A DNA stretch of 64,000 bases from Shewanella metallivivens (GTDB lineage: Bacteria > Pseudomonadota > Gammaproteobacteria > Enterobacterales > Shewanellaceae): positions 413,327-477,326 of the forward strand of contig NZ_JAQQPZ010000001.1 in assembly GCF_028750675.1 (NCBI RefSeq), read 5' to 3'. This document shows positions 56,648 to 64,000 of this stretch, piece after piece; positions within the stretch are counted from its first letter, which is position 1, and every line of letters starts with the position of its first letter. Position numbers and translations under genes: made by a program. The notes under the pieces were generated by a model that searched no databases, was not told where the DNA came from, and worked only from the letters and a program-made list of their open reading frames with translations.

Positions 56648-57262
56648 TCAGCGGGTAAAATACAGCATTCTGTTGTTTGCCGGCATGGCAACATCTTGTT
56701 GTAGATGTAAATCGTGTTGTTTGGCGAGTGATGTAATCCATTCTATATCGCGAATACCACAATGAGGGTTTTGTTGTTTTAGCCAATCATCAAATTGTTG
56801 ATTACTGGCGCTAGTATATTGGCCTACATAATTAAAAGGACCATAGACAGCAACACAACCTTCATTAGCGAGTACTTGGTCGCAACCTGCAAAAAAAGCT
56901 TCAACTAGCGGTTTGCTCATAATGTGCAAGGTATTGGCACTAAAAATGGCATCAACTTGAGAAGCAAGCTTTGGCCAAGATTGGCTAACATCTAATACTA
57001 CGGGATCCGCTAGATTACGTAATGAGAAATGTGCTAGCCGCGCTTTTAGGTTGGGCAAGTATGCTAATTGATCGCTAGGTTGCCAATGAAGATGGGTTAA
57101 ATGCGTTGCAAAGTGAACACTGTGTTGTCCCGTACCCGAACCCACTTCAAGCACATGGTTTGATTGAGCAAACCATTCTATTAATAGGCTTAAAATGGGT
57201 TGTTTGTTGTTTTCACATGCTTGCGAAAAGGGCAGTTGTGCCAGCGGGACGATATTTAACAT
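56648..57262 (-). CDS. DUF938 SAM-dependent methyltransferase
   Basis: 204 aa, class I methyltransferase fold. SAM-binding motif HVLEVGSGTGQHSVHFA, then WQPSD and a later AVYGPFNYVGQYTSASNQQF segment typical of DUF938. The substrate is unknown. Its ATG shares one base with the stop of the upstream response-regulator gene, so the two are translationally coupled. Confidence 0.88.
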   Translation of the reverse strand: MLNIVPLAQLPFSQACENNKQPILSLLIEWFAQSNHVLEVGSGTGQHSVHFATHLTHLHWQPSDQLAYLPNLKARLAHFSLRNLADPVVLDVSQSWPKLASQVDAIFSANTLHIMSKPLVEAFFAGCDQVLANEGCVAVYGPFNYVGQYTSASNQQFDDWLKQQNPHCGIRDIEWITSLAKQHDLHLQQDVAMPANNRMLYFTR

Positions 57263-57924
57263 TAAGACAGATCGACTTTTTCCATTTCCAATTGTTGTAA
57301 TGCAATGACGGCTTGGGTTCGGTTACGTACTCCTAGCTTTCTAAATATCGCGGTCGCGTGTGCTTTAATCGTGGCCTCAGACACTCCAAAATCATAAGCG
57401 ATTTGTTTATTAAGTAAACCCTCCGCAAACATTTGCAATACACGATATTGCTGCGGGGTTAAATCAGATAGCCGGCTCGCCATTTTGTCAGTAGGGTCAT
57501 CCGAAATAGGGACTAATTCAGTGCCAGAAGGTAGCCAAATATCACCATACAATACAGCGCTTAAAGCTTCTGTTAATGACTCCATCGACGCAGATTTAGG
57601 AATAAACCCACTACTACCATAATGCACGGCACGGCTAATAGTATTGATGTCTTCATGTGCCGATATCACCACCACAGGTATGTCAGGGTAGTGCGTTCTT
57701 AGGTGTATCAAGGTCGAATAACCATGAGAACCAGGCATTTGTAAGTCTAATAAGATTAAATCAAACTGTGCGTTTTGAGTATCAAGTACTTTTTGCAGTG
57801 CTTCGGCACTGTCAGCTTCGACCCATTCGGTTTTTTCGAACGCACTGCTTAATGCTTGTCGTAGTGCATTACGAAATAACGGATGATCGTCAGCGATGAT
57901 GATGTTTAAATTTTCGAGCTTCAT
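57262..57924 (-). CDS. LuxR/NarL-family response regulator
   Basis: 220 aa. Receiver domain with the acidic pocket in IIIADDHPLFRN, phospho-Asp in LILLDLQMPGSHG and Lys in GFIPKSASM; C-terminal LuxR helix-turn-helix (LTPQQYRVLQMFAEGLLNKQIA, VSEATIKAHATAIFRKLGVRNR). No histidine kinase is adjacent, so it is an orphan here. The ATG at 57924 is used; a GTG at 57948 is possible. Target genes are unknown. Confidence 0.92.
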   Translation of the reverse strand: MKLENLNIIIADDHPLFRNALRQALSSAFEKTEWVEADSAEALQKVLDTQNAQFDLILLDLQMPGSHGYSTLIHLRTHYPDIPVVVISAHEDINTISRAVHYGSSGFIPKSASMESLTEALSAVLYGDIWLPSGTELVPISDDPTDKMASRLSDLTPQQYRVLQMFAEGLLNKQIAYDFGVSEATIKAHATAIFRKLGVRNRTQAVIALQQLEMEKVDLS

Positions 57925-58113
57925 GGCGTTTTTTATTCTATGTTGCACGTGAAGATTAAATCAATGTAACAGAAAACCAATCGAGTGTTCTATTGCTTTA
58001 TGTGTCAAAATGCTGCTTTTTTGTGATTAAACAGCAAACTATAGACTTTAGTCTAGGCTGATGTCACATTTTTACTCAATCAATGCCTTTATGTGCTGCA
58101 CCCATTACCATCA

Positions 58114-58551
58114 TTAAGCATGGGGCCACACGTGTGTAGGTTGTCGACTTTCATCGACTGCAACAAAAGTAAAGACTCCGCGAATGGCATGCTCTCGATG
58201 ATCTTTGTACATGTCTTCAACATAAATATTAACCTCTACTTTTAATGAGGTGTTACCAACATGAATCACCTTGGCAATCAGCTCAGCTAAACTGCCCGCT
58301 GGTATGGCCTTTTTAAAATCGATACGATCAGAGCTAACTGTCACTAAGGATTTTCGACAAAAACGAGTTGCCGCAATAAAGGCTGTTTCATCCATCCAGG
58401 CTAATGCATCGCCACCAAATAAGGTGTTGTGATGGTTGGTATTCGACGGAAAAATGGCTTTAATCACGCGTGCTTCTGATTGCGCGATGCGGGCGGCCAT
58501 ATCTTCAGGGAATTGAGTTTCTGTTTGAGCTGGGTTGAGAGCAAGAGACAT
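58114..58551 (-). CDS. Acyl-CoA thioesterase (hotdog fold, YciA/BACH-like)
   Basis: 145-aa hotdog-fold enzyme. FPSNTNHHNTLFGGDALAWMDE is the active-site signature, with SSDRIDFKKAIPAGS. It hydrolyses acyl-CoA thioesters. I chose the ATG at 58551; the upstream frame to 58599 would add a false signal-like extension. Confidence 0.92.
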   Translation of the reverse strand: MSLALNPAQTETQFPEDMAARIAQSEARVIKAIFPSNTNHHNTLFGGDALAWMDETAFIAATRFCRKSLVTVSSDRIDFKKAIPAGSLAELIAKVIHVGNTSLKVEVNIYVEDMYKDHREHAIRGVFTFVAVDESRQPTHVWPHA

Positions 58552-58655
58552 ACTTGAACCTAATATAATGCAAAATGACAGGGATAAAACGCTGCGCATT
58601 GTACTGTATTGGAACCTGTTGTGTCAGGCTAATTGTACTTTATTACTCGGTTATA

Positions 58656-58922
58656 TTAATCAATTAATGACAGATGACTAAATAATGCATTAGGGGTCAG
58701 TACATCTAAGCGGACAATATCGCTTAAGGCGATAACAAGTGGCTGTTGCTGTTTATCAATTCCTTTTATTGCTTCTTGTTTTTTACCTTCAACATTGATG
58801 TAGCAAGTGGTGTTAAAGCGTCCCTGTATCTCGTTGCTAGACACTAGCATCAATTTCACTTCATATTGCTTCATGCATAAGATTTCGATGAAGTCATAAT
58901 CACTACACTTTATTGGCGTCAT
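58656..58922 (-). CDS. Rof-like Rho-binding antiterminator
   Basis: 88 aa. PIKCSDYDFIEILCMKQYEVKL followed by a short Sm-like beta-barrel and LSDIVRLDVLT resembles YaeO/Rof (PINCDDYDNLELAC in E. coli), which binds Rho and inhibits termination. The assignment rests on this pattern match. It sits 28 bp after the SixA-like gene on the same strand. Confidence 0.75.
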   Translation of the reverse strand: MTPIKCSDYDFIEILCMKQYEVKLMLVSSNEIQGRFNTTCYINVEGKKQEAIKGIDKQQQPLVIALSDIVRLDVLTPNALFSHLSLID

Positions 58923-58950
58923 GGGTATTACTCGTTAATGGACATCACAT

Positions 58951-59496
58951 TTAATAGCGCAGTAATACTGTCGAAATTGCGCGGTTAAGATGGTCTACGG
59001 TGATGATGTATAAACGATCAAACTCATTGGCATCATCAATTAGCGGTTGTTTGTCTACGCCAAGCCGCTCAGCTAATGCCGTTGTGGTATTACTGTGACC
59101 GACCACCAAAATGTGACCTTGCTGACTTAACAGCACTTCTGCTGTTTTTTGAAGATCTGCAGGATGGTATAAATTCAGTGCGAGGTGCTGGTCTTCAGCA
59201 ACCGCTAATGCAGTTTCACGTGTGCGCTTGTAATCTGTGGTGTACACTTTGTTTAATGGGGTGCTGGATAACACATTGGCTAAACGCAGTGCTCTTAATT
59301 TGCCTTGTTCGCTTAAGCTTGGATCTGCACCTTGGTTTTTTTCCGCATGACGAACTAAGTAAAACACTTTTGTTTCAGCAACGGCGGTTATGTTTTTAGT
59401 CTCTATACTTGTGGCATTGACTGTAAACACACTGCAACACAATATAATCAAGCTGTAGAGAAGGTTATTCAGAATTTGGGTTTTACCTAAAGTCAT
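58951..59496 (-). CDS. Exported SixA-like histidine phosphatase
   Basis: 181 aa. An N-terminal hydrophobic signal (NNLLYSLIILCCSVFTVNA) precedes a phosphoglycerate-mutase-like domain with the active-site FYLVRHAEK and the second His in ILVVGHSNTTT. The signal makes a periplasmic location likely, unlike cytosolic SixA. Substrate unknown. Confidence 0.88.
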   Translation of the reverse strand: MTLGKTQILNNLLYSLIILCCSVFTVNATSIETKNITAVAETKVFYLVRHAEKNQGADPSLSEQGKLRALRLANVLSSTPLNKVYTTDYKRTRETALAVAEDQHLALNLYHPADLQKTAEVLLSQQGHILVVGHSNTTTALAERLGVDKQPLIDDANEFDRLYIITVDHLNRAISTVLLRY

Positions 59497-59734
59497 GTTA
59501 TTTATCCATTAATGAAATCATTGAAGTTCAACGCTCCAAATGTTAACAGAATTTTAATCGTGTTACTGTTATCTGTGTAGACTGAAAAATATCTGCAGTA
59601 TCTATCGTTATTGTTCACAACATAATGGTTAAATGATGAATCATATTTTGCGAGTTTTTCAATGACCAACAATACTTATTTACCTTTAGCTGTTTAGCCA
59701 CAGGTTCAGCAAGACAATTAAATAAGGATCATTT

Positions 59735-60973
59735 ATGTCTTCATCATTAGCGGCTGAAATTATTCAATTAGAACTGGATGATGCTTTGCCTGTTTGGCGC
59801 CATACCATTTTTATGCGTTTATTTACCATTTTAGCGGTCATTTGTATTCCGGTTTATATCACCAGTGTGTATTTCTGTATCGAAGAAGGCATATGGTTTA
59901 TGGCGGTATTCGATTCGCTCGCTTATGGTCTGCTATTGTTTGTATTGTTTTACCCCAATATACCCGACTCGATGCGTTATTTATTTGGTTGTTACTTATC
60001 GTTCTTGATTGGTGCAGGCTTTTTAGTCGTATTAGGCCCTTCTGGTGCTGGTTTTTTTTGGCTATTTGCTTTTCCACCATTGACCAGTGTGTTACTCGGT
60101 GACAAATCTGCAATTACAGCACAGATAGTCAATATCATTTTCTTGTTGGGTTTAGGGGGCGCATACCATTTACAATGGCTTAATTGGCCTGTAATGGAGC
60201 ATTTTTCGACGGTTATTTGGTATGTGGTGGTGATTAACTTCATAGTGACTTGTGCCATTGTGACTCAATCAACATCGTATTTGTTGGGTAAATTAAGTCA
60301 GTCTTTGCAATCAACTATTGCTTCTAGGCAAGCGACTGTAATTGGTTTAGCCAAACTGGCAGAGTACCGCGATAATGATACTGGCGCACATTTAATACGT
60401 ATGCAGCAGTATGCCAACATGTTGGCCAAACAGCGCCTAGAAGATGAACAAGTACCCGAAGAATTAACCGATGCTTTTATCCAAGAGATTAGTTTATCTT
60501 CAATCTTGCATGATATTGGCAAGGTGGGCATAGCGGATCATATTTTGCTTAAACCGGGACGATTGACCCCAGAGGAATTTGAACACATTAAATCACATCC
60601 TGTTATAGGTGCTAAAGTGATTGATAGTTTGTTGAAATATGCGCCACAGTGTGAATTTTTATTGATGGGCCGAGATATTGCTGGCGGTCACCATGAAAAA
60701 TGGGATGGTAGCGGTTACCCTAAAGGTCTTGAAGGTGAATCAATTCCGTTATCTGCAAGAATTGTCGCATTAGTTGATGTGTATGATGCGTTAACATCAC
60801 CCCGTTGTTATAAACGTCCTTTCACCCATGAAGAAGCCAAAGACATTATCATTGCTGGGCGGGGAGGTCATTTTGATCCTGCATTAGTCGATTGCTTTAT
60901 GCAGATTGAACATCGCTTTGCTGAGTTATCGCAAGCTTCTTTGGCACACCATTCTGCAAGTTATGAACCCTAG
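59735..60973 (+). CDS. Membrane HD-GYP domain protein (putative c-di-GMP phosphodiesterase)
   Basis: 412 aa. About five or six N-terminal transmembrane segments (roughly residues 25-190) form a sensor-like module. A complete HD-GYP domain follows: SILHDIGKVGIADHILLKPG, HHEKWDGSGYPKGL and VALVDVYDALTSPRCYK. All metal and GYP residues are present, so it is likely active in degrading cyclic di-GMP. No receiver or GGDEF domain. The signal it senses is unknown. Confidence 0.9.
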   Translation: MSSSLAAEIIQLELDDALPVWRHTIFMRLFTILAVICIPVYITSVYFCIEEGIWFMAVFDSLAYGLLLFVLFYPNIPDSMRYLFGCYLSFLIGAGFLVVLGPSGAGFFWLFAFPPLTSVLLGDKSAITAQIVNIIFLLGLGGAYHLQWLNWPVMEHFSTVIWYVVVINFIVTCAIVTQSTSYLLGKLSQSLQSTIASRQATVIGLAKLAEYRDNDTGAHLIRMQQYANMLAKQRLEDEQVPEELTDAFIQEISLSSILHDIGKVGIADHILLKPGRLTPEEFEHIKSHPVIGAKVIDSLLKYAPQCEFLLMGRDIAGGHHEKWDGSGYPKGLEGESIPLSARIVALVDVYDALTSPRCYKRPFTHEEAKDIIIAGRGGHFDPALVDCFMQIEHRFAELSQASLAHHSASYEP

Positions 60974-61007
60974 GGGCTATAAGTCGCGTTTAAACATCAA
61001 CGGCCAT

Positions 61008-61040
61008 AATAATGCCAGTCTATGAAGACTGGCATTATTT
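61008..61040. terminator. Bidirectional terminator between HD-GYP and aroH
   Basis: AATAATGCCAGTC, loop TATGAA, GACTGGCATTATTTT. Confidence 0.88.
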
Positions 61041-61067
61041 TACGCACTCAATTAACGTGAACGGGCG

Positions 61068-62132
61068 TTACTTGGCAAGCAGGTTTTTGCGATCACGCGA
61101 GGCTTTGGCTAAATCACGTAATAACGTTTCAGAATCAGCCCAATGCAAACAAGCATCAGTAATACTTTGGCCATAGGTTAAAGGCTCACCTTTAACCACT
61201 TTCTGGTTACCTTCAATCATAAAGCTTTCTGCCATGATGCCGGCTATGGCAGTACTGCCATTACGCATTTGTTGCATAATACTATCAGCTACATTTAGTT
61301 GGTTTTTATGCTTTTTCTCACTATTTCCATGGCTAAAGTCAACAACCATACGTTGCGTCACGCCTACTTTCTCTAGTTGTGCACGAGTCACTTCAATGTC
61401 TTCTGCTGAATAATTTGGTTTTTCACCGCCACGTAAAATAATGTGGCCGTATGGGTTACCATGGGTACGGTACACCGCCATTGCACCATCTTTATCTGGA
61501 GAGTAAAAAATATGCGGTACTTGCGCTGCACGAACGGCATCTACTGCGATATTGATATTACCGTCAGTACCATTTTTAAAGCCAACAGGGCAAGATAGTG
61601 CAGAAGCCATTTCACGGTGAATTTGGCTTTCAGTGGTCCGTGCACCAATGGCACCCCAGGTGATAAGGTCGGCAATGTACTGACCATTAACCATGTCTAA
61701 AAATTCAGTGGCGATAGGCAGTTTTAGTTCCGTTATTTGTTGCAGTAACTGACGTGCCATGCGCAGGCCTTTATTTGGACTAAAGCTACCATCCAAATCA
61801 GGATCGGATATTAAGCCTTTCCAACCCACAATAGTACGTGGTTTTTCAAAATACACTCGCATCAATATACACAAGTCGTCTTTCAGTTCATGGTGCAGTG
61901 CAGATAGCTTTTGTGCGTATTCTAAGGCCGCTTTAGTGTCGTGTATGGAACAAGGGCCAATAATCACTAGCAAACGTTGATCTTCACCCGCAATGATTGC
62001 TTCTACTTCGCGACGTTGTGCTACAAGGTAATCCGCTGCGTCTTGAGTTAAAGGATATTCTGAAGCCAACTGAGCAGGAGAGATAACTTTGCTTAATAAG
62101 GTTGTTCTAAGTTCATCTGTTTTAATAGTCAT
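61068..62132 (-). CDS. aroH: 3-deoxy-7-phosphoheptulonate synthase, AroH type
   Basis: 354-aa first enzyme of the shikimate pathway, condensing PEP and erythrose-4-phosphate. IIGPCSIHD, FEKPRTIVGWKGLISDPDLDG and GARTTESQIHREMASALSCPVGFKNGTDGN are conserved. Segments such as TDELRT at the start, FLDMVNGQYIADLI and GIMAESF are closest to E. coli AroH (Trp-sensitive) among the three isozymes. The aroH-ppsR-ppsA neighbourhood is as in E. coli, which supports the name; feedback specificity is not proven. Confidence 0.93.
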   Translation of the reverse strand: MTIKTDELRTTLLSKVISPAQLASEYPLTQDAADYLVAQRREVEAIIAGEDQRLLVIIGPCSIHDTKAALEYAQKLSALHHELKDDLCILMRVYFEKPRTIVGWKGLISDPDLDGSFSPNKGLRMARQLLQQITELKLPIATEFLDMVNGQYIADLITWGAIGARTTESQIHREMASALSCPVGFKNGTDGNINIAVDAVRAAQVPHIFYSPDKDGAMAVYRTHGNPYGHIILRGGEKPNYSAEDIEVTRAQLEKVGVTQRMVVDFSHGNSEKKHKNQLNVADSIMQQMRNGSTAIAGIMAESFMIEGNQKVVKGEPLTYGQSITDACLHWADSETLLRDLAKASRDRKNLLAK

Positions 62133-62336
62133 GCGTATTACCGAAAAATCGTGAGATGCATCAGCATCATAATGCCTCGGATTATATACCCAAAGAAGTG
62201 AAAGATGCGAGGGTTCGCCTAGGATTCTACCCGTTAAAAAACAGATTGCCCTAAGCGTTTAAGACGGATCAACTAGGGTTAAATTCATCATTGATGAATA
62301 AATACCCTAATTAAGCAGTGGCTGATTGTTTATTTT

Positions 62337-63149
62337 TTAGAACATGTGACGAGCTAAACCGGTAATGTCGAGGATTTTTGTGGCGATTTCCTCTACTGAA
62401 TGATTCGTGGTATTCACAAAAGGAATACGTTCTTTTTTAAACAACATCTCTACTTCTTTGACTTCAAGGCGGCATTGTCTTAACGACGAATAACGGCTGT
62501 TTTCCATGCGGCTTTGTCTAATTTCATGCAGTCGATGTGGATCAATTGTAAGGCCAAATAATTTCGATTTATTACGTTTAAGCGATTCCGGTAACTTAAG
62601 ATGATCCATGTCATCCTCAGTAAAAGGGTAGTTTGCAGCCTTAATACCAAATTGCATTGATAAGTATAAACTCGACGGCGTTTTACCACAGCGTGACACA
62701 CCTAATAAGATAATGTCGGCTTTATCCATGTGTTTCATGGTTTGGCCATCATCATTTTCCATCGCATAATTAATGGCGTCGATACGGGTGTCATAACTGT
62801 GATTACTTTTACCATGAGTACGATGCAAAATAGGCTTTGCTTGCACCCCTAAGTGTTGTTCGAGTGGCGCAACAAAGGTATTCAAAAAGTCGTAATCGAC
62901 ACATTCACTCGAAAAAATCACATTGCGGATCTCGGGATTAATGATCGAATGGAACACAAGTGGCCTTTCGCCTGTTGTAATAAAACAATCATTTATTTGT
63001 TGTTTAACTTTTTGTGCACGTTGGACCGTTTCAACGAACGGAATTGTAAGTGCTTCAAATTCAATGGGAAACTGTGAAAGCACCGCATGACCAAAAACCT
63101 CTGCTGTGATCGCGGTCCCATCTGAAATATAAAATACTTTTGGCGTCAT
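62337..63149 (-). CDS. ppsR: PEP synthetase regulatory protein (bifunctional kinase/pyrophosphorylase)
   Basis: 270-aa DUF299 protein that turns PEP synthase off with ADP-dependent phosphorylation and on with phosphate. It starts [20 protein letters not shown]; the P-loop-like [15 protein letters not shown] and ANYPFTEDD are characteristic. AAGAGG precedes the ATG. It is divergent from ppsA, its target. Confidence 0.96.
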   Translation of the reverse strand: MTPKVFYISDGTAITAEVFGHAVLSQFPIEFEALTIPFVETVQRAQKVKQQINDCFITTGERPLVFHSIINPEIRNVIFSSECVDYDFLNTFVAPLEQHLGVQAKPILHRTHGKSNHSYDTRIDAINYAMENDDGQTMKHMDKADIILLGVSRCGKTPSSLYLSMQFGIKAANYPFTEDDMDHLKLPESLKRNKSKLFGLTIDPHRLHEIRQSRMENSRYSSLRQCRLEVKEVEMLFKKERIPFVNTTNHSVEEIATKILDITGLARHMF

Positions 63150-63275
63150 TATGACCTCTTGTAGTAATAAAATTACAAATAAAATTATAGATTTACGCGT
63201 GTTGTATGGGAGTGTAAGATGCTATTGCCCTCGTGTGAAGTGGCCACTGAAATAAAAACTTGCGGAGATAAAACT

Positions 63276-64000
63276 GTGCAGCAATACGTACTCTGGTATC
63301 AAGAATTAGGCATGGGTGATGTAAACAAGGTTGGCGGTAAAAACGCATCCCTTGGAGAGATGATCAGCAATCTAGCTAATGCAGGAGTTCAAGTCCCTGG
63401 TGGTTTTGCTACGACCTCTCATGCGTTCAATGAATTCCTTGAACAAAGTGGAGTTAACCAGAAGATTTTTGACATTCTGGCTACATTGGATGTTGATGAT
63501 GTCAATGAACTGGCGAAAGTCGGTGCACAGATCAGACAATGGGTGATTGAGACCCCATTCCAGCCTGCATTAGAAAATGCTATTCGTGAAGCTTATGAGC
63601 AATTATCAAGTGAAACGCAAGACGCTTCATTTGCCGTGCGTTCTTCAGCAACAGCAGAAGACATGCCGGATGCATCATTTGCGGGTCAACAAGAAACATT
63701 CTTAAACGTAAAAGGGTTTGATGCCGTCATGCTAGCAATTAAGCATGTATACGCCTCACTCTTTAACGATCGTGCAATTTCTTATCGTGTTCACCAAGGT
63801 TATGAACATCAAGGTGTGGCTTTATCTGCTGGCGTGCAACGTATGGTGCGATCAGACAAAGCGGCTTCTGGGGTGATGTTTACCATGGACACTGAATCAG
63901 GTAACAACGACGTTGTCTTTATCACTTCATCATTCGGTTTAGGTGAAATGGTAGTACAAGGCGCGGTTAACCCTGACGAATTTTATGTGCACAAACCAAT
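63276..64000 (+). CDS. ppsA: Phosphoenolpyruvate synthase, 5' part (runs off window)
   Basis: The first 241 codons of PEP synthase are in the window, starting at GTG 63276 with GGAGA 9 bases upstream. [22 protein letters not shown] and [29 protein letters not shown] and [11 protein letters not shown] match the N-terminal PEP/pyruvate-binding domain. It converts pyruvate and ATP to PEP. It is divergent from its regulator ppsR across 126 bp. The C-terminal domains and phosphohistidine lie beyond the end. Confidence 0.96.
   Translation, partial: MQQYVLWYQELGMGDVNKVGGKNASLGEMISNLANAGVQVPGGFATTSHAFNEFLEQSGVNQKIFDILATLDVDDVNELAKVGAQIRQWVIETPFQPALENAIREAYEQLSSETQDASFAVRSSATAEDMPDASFAGQQETFLNVKGFDAVMLAIKHVYASLFNDRAISYRVHQGYEHQGVALSAGVQRMVRSDKAASGVMFTMDTESGNNDVVFITSSFGLGEMVVQGAVNPDEFYVHKP

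Noticed and set aside
62205..62232. GGGTTCGCC...GATTC as a tRNA T-arm
   Set aside because: No acceptor, D or anticodon arms around it.
62133..62336. TrpR operator or attenuator upstream of aroH
   Set aside because: No GTACTAGTT-type palindrome and no Trp-rich leader peptide could be found.
1..64000. Prophage, transposon, CRISPR or defence island
   Set aside because: No integrase, transposase, cas, restriction, toxin-antitoxin or phage structural proteins were found, and gene content is core-like throughout.

Overview
The window reads as a contiguous piece of a Shewanella-type gammaproteobacterial chromosome. I infer this from protein likeness and gene order; no database search was run. Signs are the gltA / sdhCDAB-sucABCD / fur / cobB block, the comEC-msbA-lpxK block, a rhombosortase-target lipoprotein, DUF3389-like and DUF2750-like small proteins, and the aroH-ppsR-ppsA end. 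Base composition is even. I found no phage, IS transposase, CRISPR array, rRNA or tRNA. Most of the window is ordinary core genome, and I see no defence island or obvious new multi-gene system. The least explained material is small and intergenic.

Layout. 1-4.9 kb: comEC (cut by the window edge), msbA, lpxK and a short Trm112-like gene. 5.0-5.14 kb: a MITE-like inverted-repeat element. 5.2-13.6 kb, minus strand: a periplasmic adaptor and two different RND pumps, followed by an exported metallo-beta-lactamase-fold enzyme. 13.9-14.7 kb: a lipoprotein with a GlyGly-CTERM-like tail. 14.8-26.0 kb: central TCA genes, with gltA divergent from sdhCDAB-sucABCD. 26.1-29.1 kb: an AEC transporter, fur, and cobB overlapping a P-loop kinase gene. 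29.2-35.8 kb, minus strand: a CpdB-like nucleotidase lipoprotein, an M3 peptidase lipoprotein and gamma-glutamyltransferase. 35.9-44.4 kb: an acyltransferase, a LysE exporter, the tyrosine-degradation pair hmgA-hppD with a divergent LysR regulator, AIM24, EVE and YccF proteins, and an ACC deaminase/D-cysteine desulfhydrase-like enzyme. 44.4-45.4 kb: inverted repeats, a 57-aa protein and a gene-poor stretch. 45.4-48.1 kb, minus strand: lipocalin, LON-like protein, ECF sigma and ChrR-type anti-sigma. 48.2-59.5 kb: cheV, small hypothetical genes, a lytic transglycosylase, a SlyD-like FKBP, an esterase, a UshA-like nucleotidase, a hexose-6-P mutarotase, a response regulator with a DUF938 methyltransferase, a thioesterase, a Rof homologue and a SixA-like phosphatase. 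59.7-64 kb: an HD-GYP protein, aroH, ppsR and the start of divergent ppsA.

Functional links. gltA, sdh and suc supply four TCA enzymes (citrate synthase, succinate dehydrogenase, 2-oxoglutarate dehydrogenase E1/E2 and succinyl-CoA synthetase). PpsR acts on PpsA, whose product PEP is a substrate of AroH. HppD and HmgA are consecutive tyrosine-catabolism steps, and a CRP-like site plus a repeated TTGTCTT motif lie in their promoter region. The sigma/ChrR pair has an RpoE-ChrR-like promoter (TGATCC-N16-CGTA) in front of it, and a weaker match precedes the lipocalin. Two nucleotidase/phosphodiesterase-type enzymes are both predicted lipoproteins, which fits scavenging of extracellular nucleotides.
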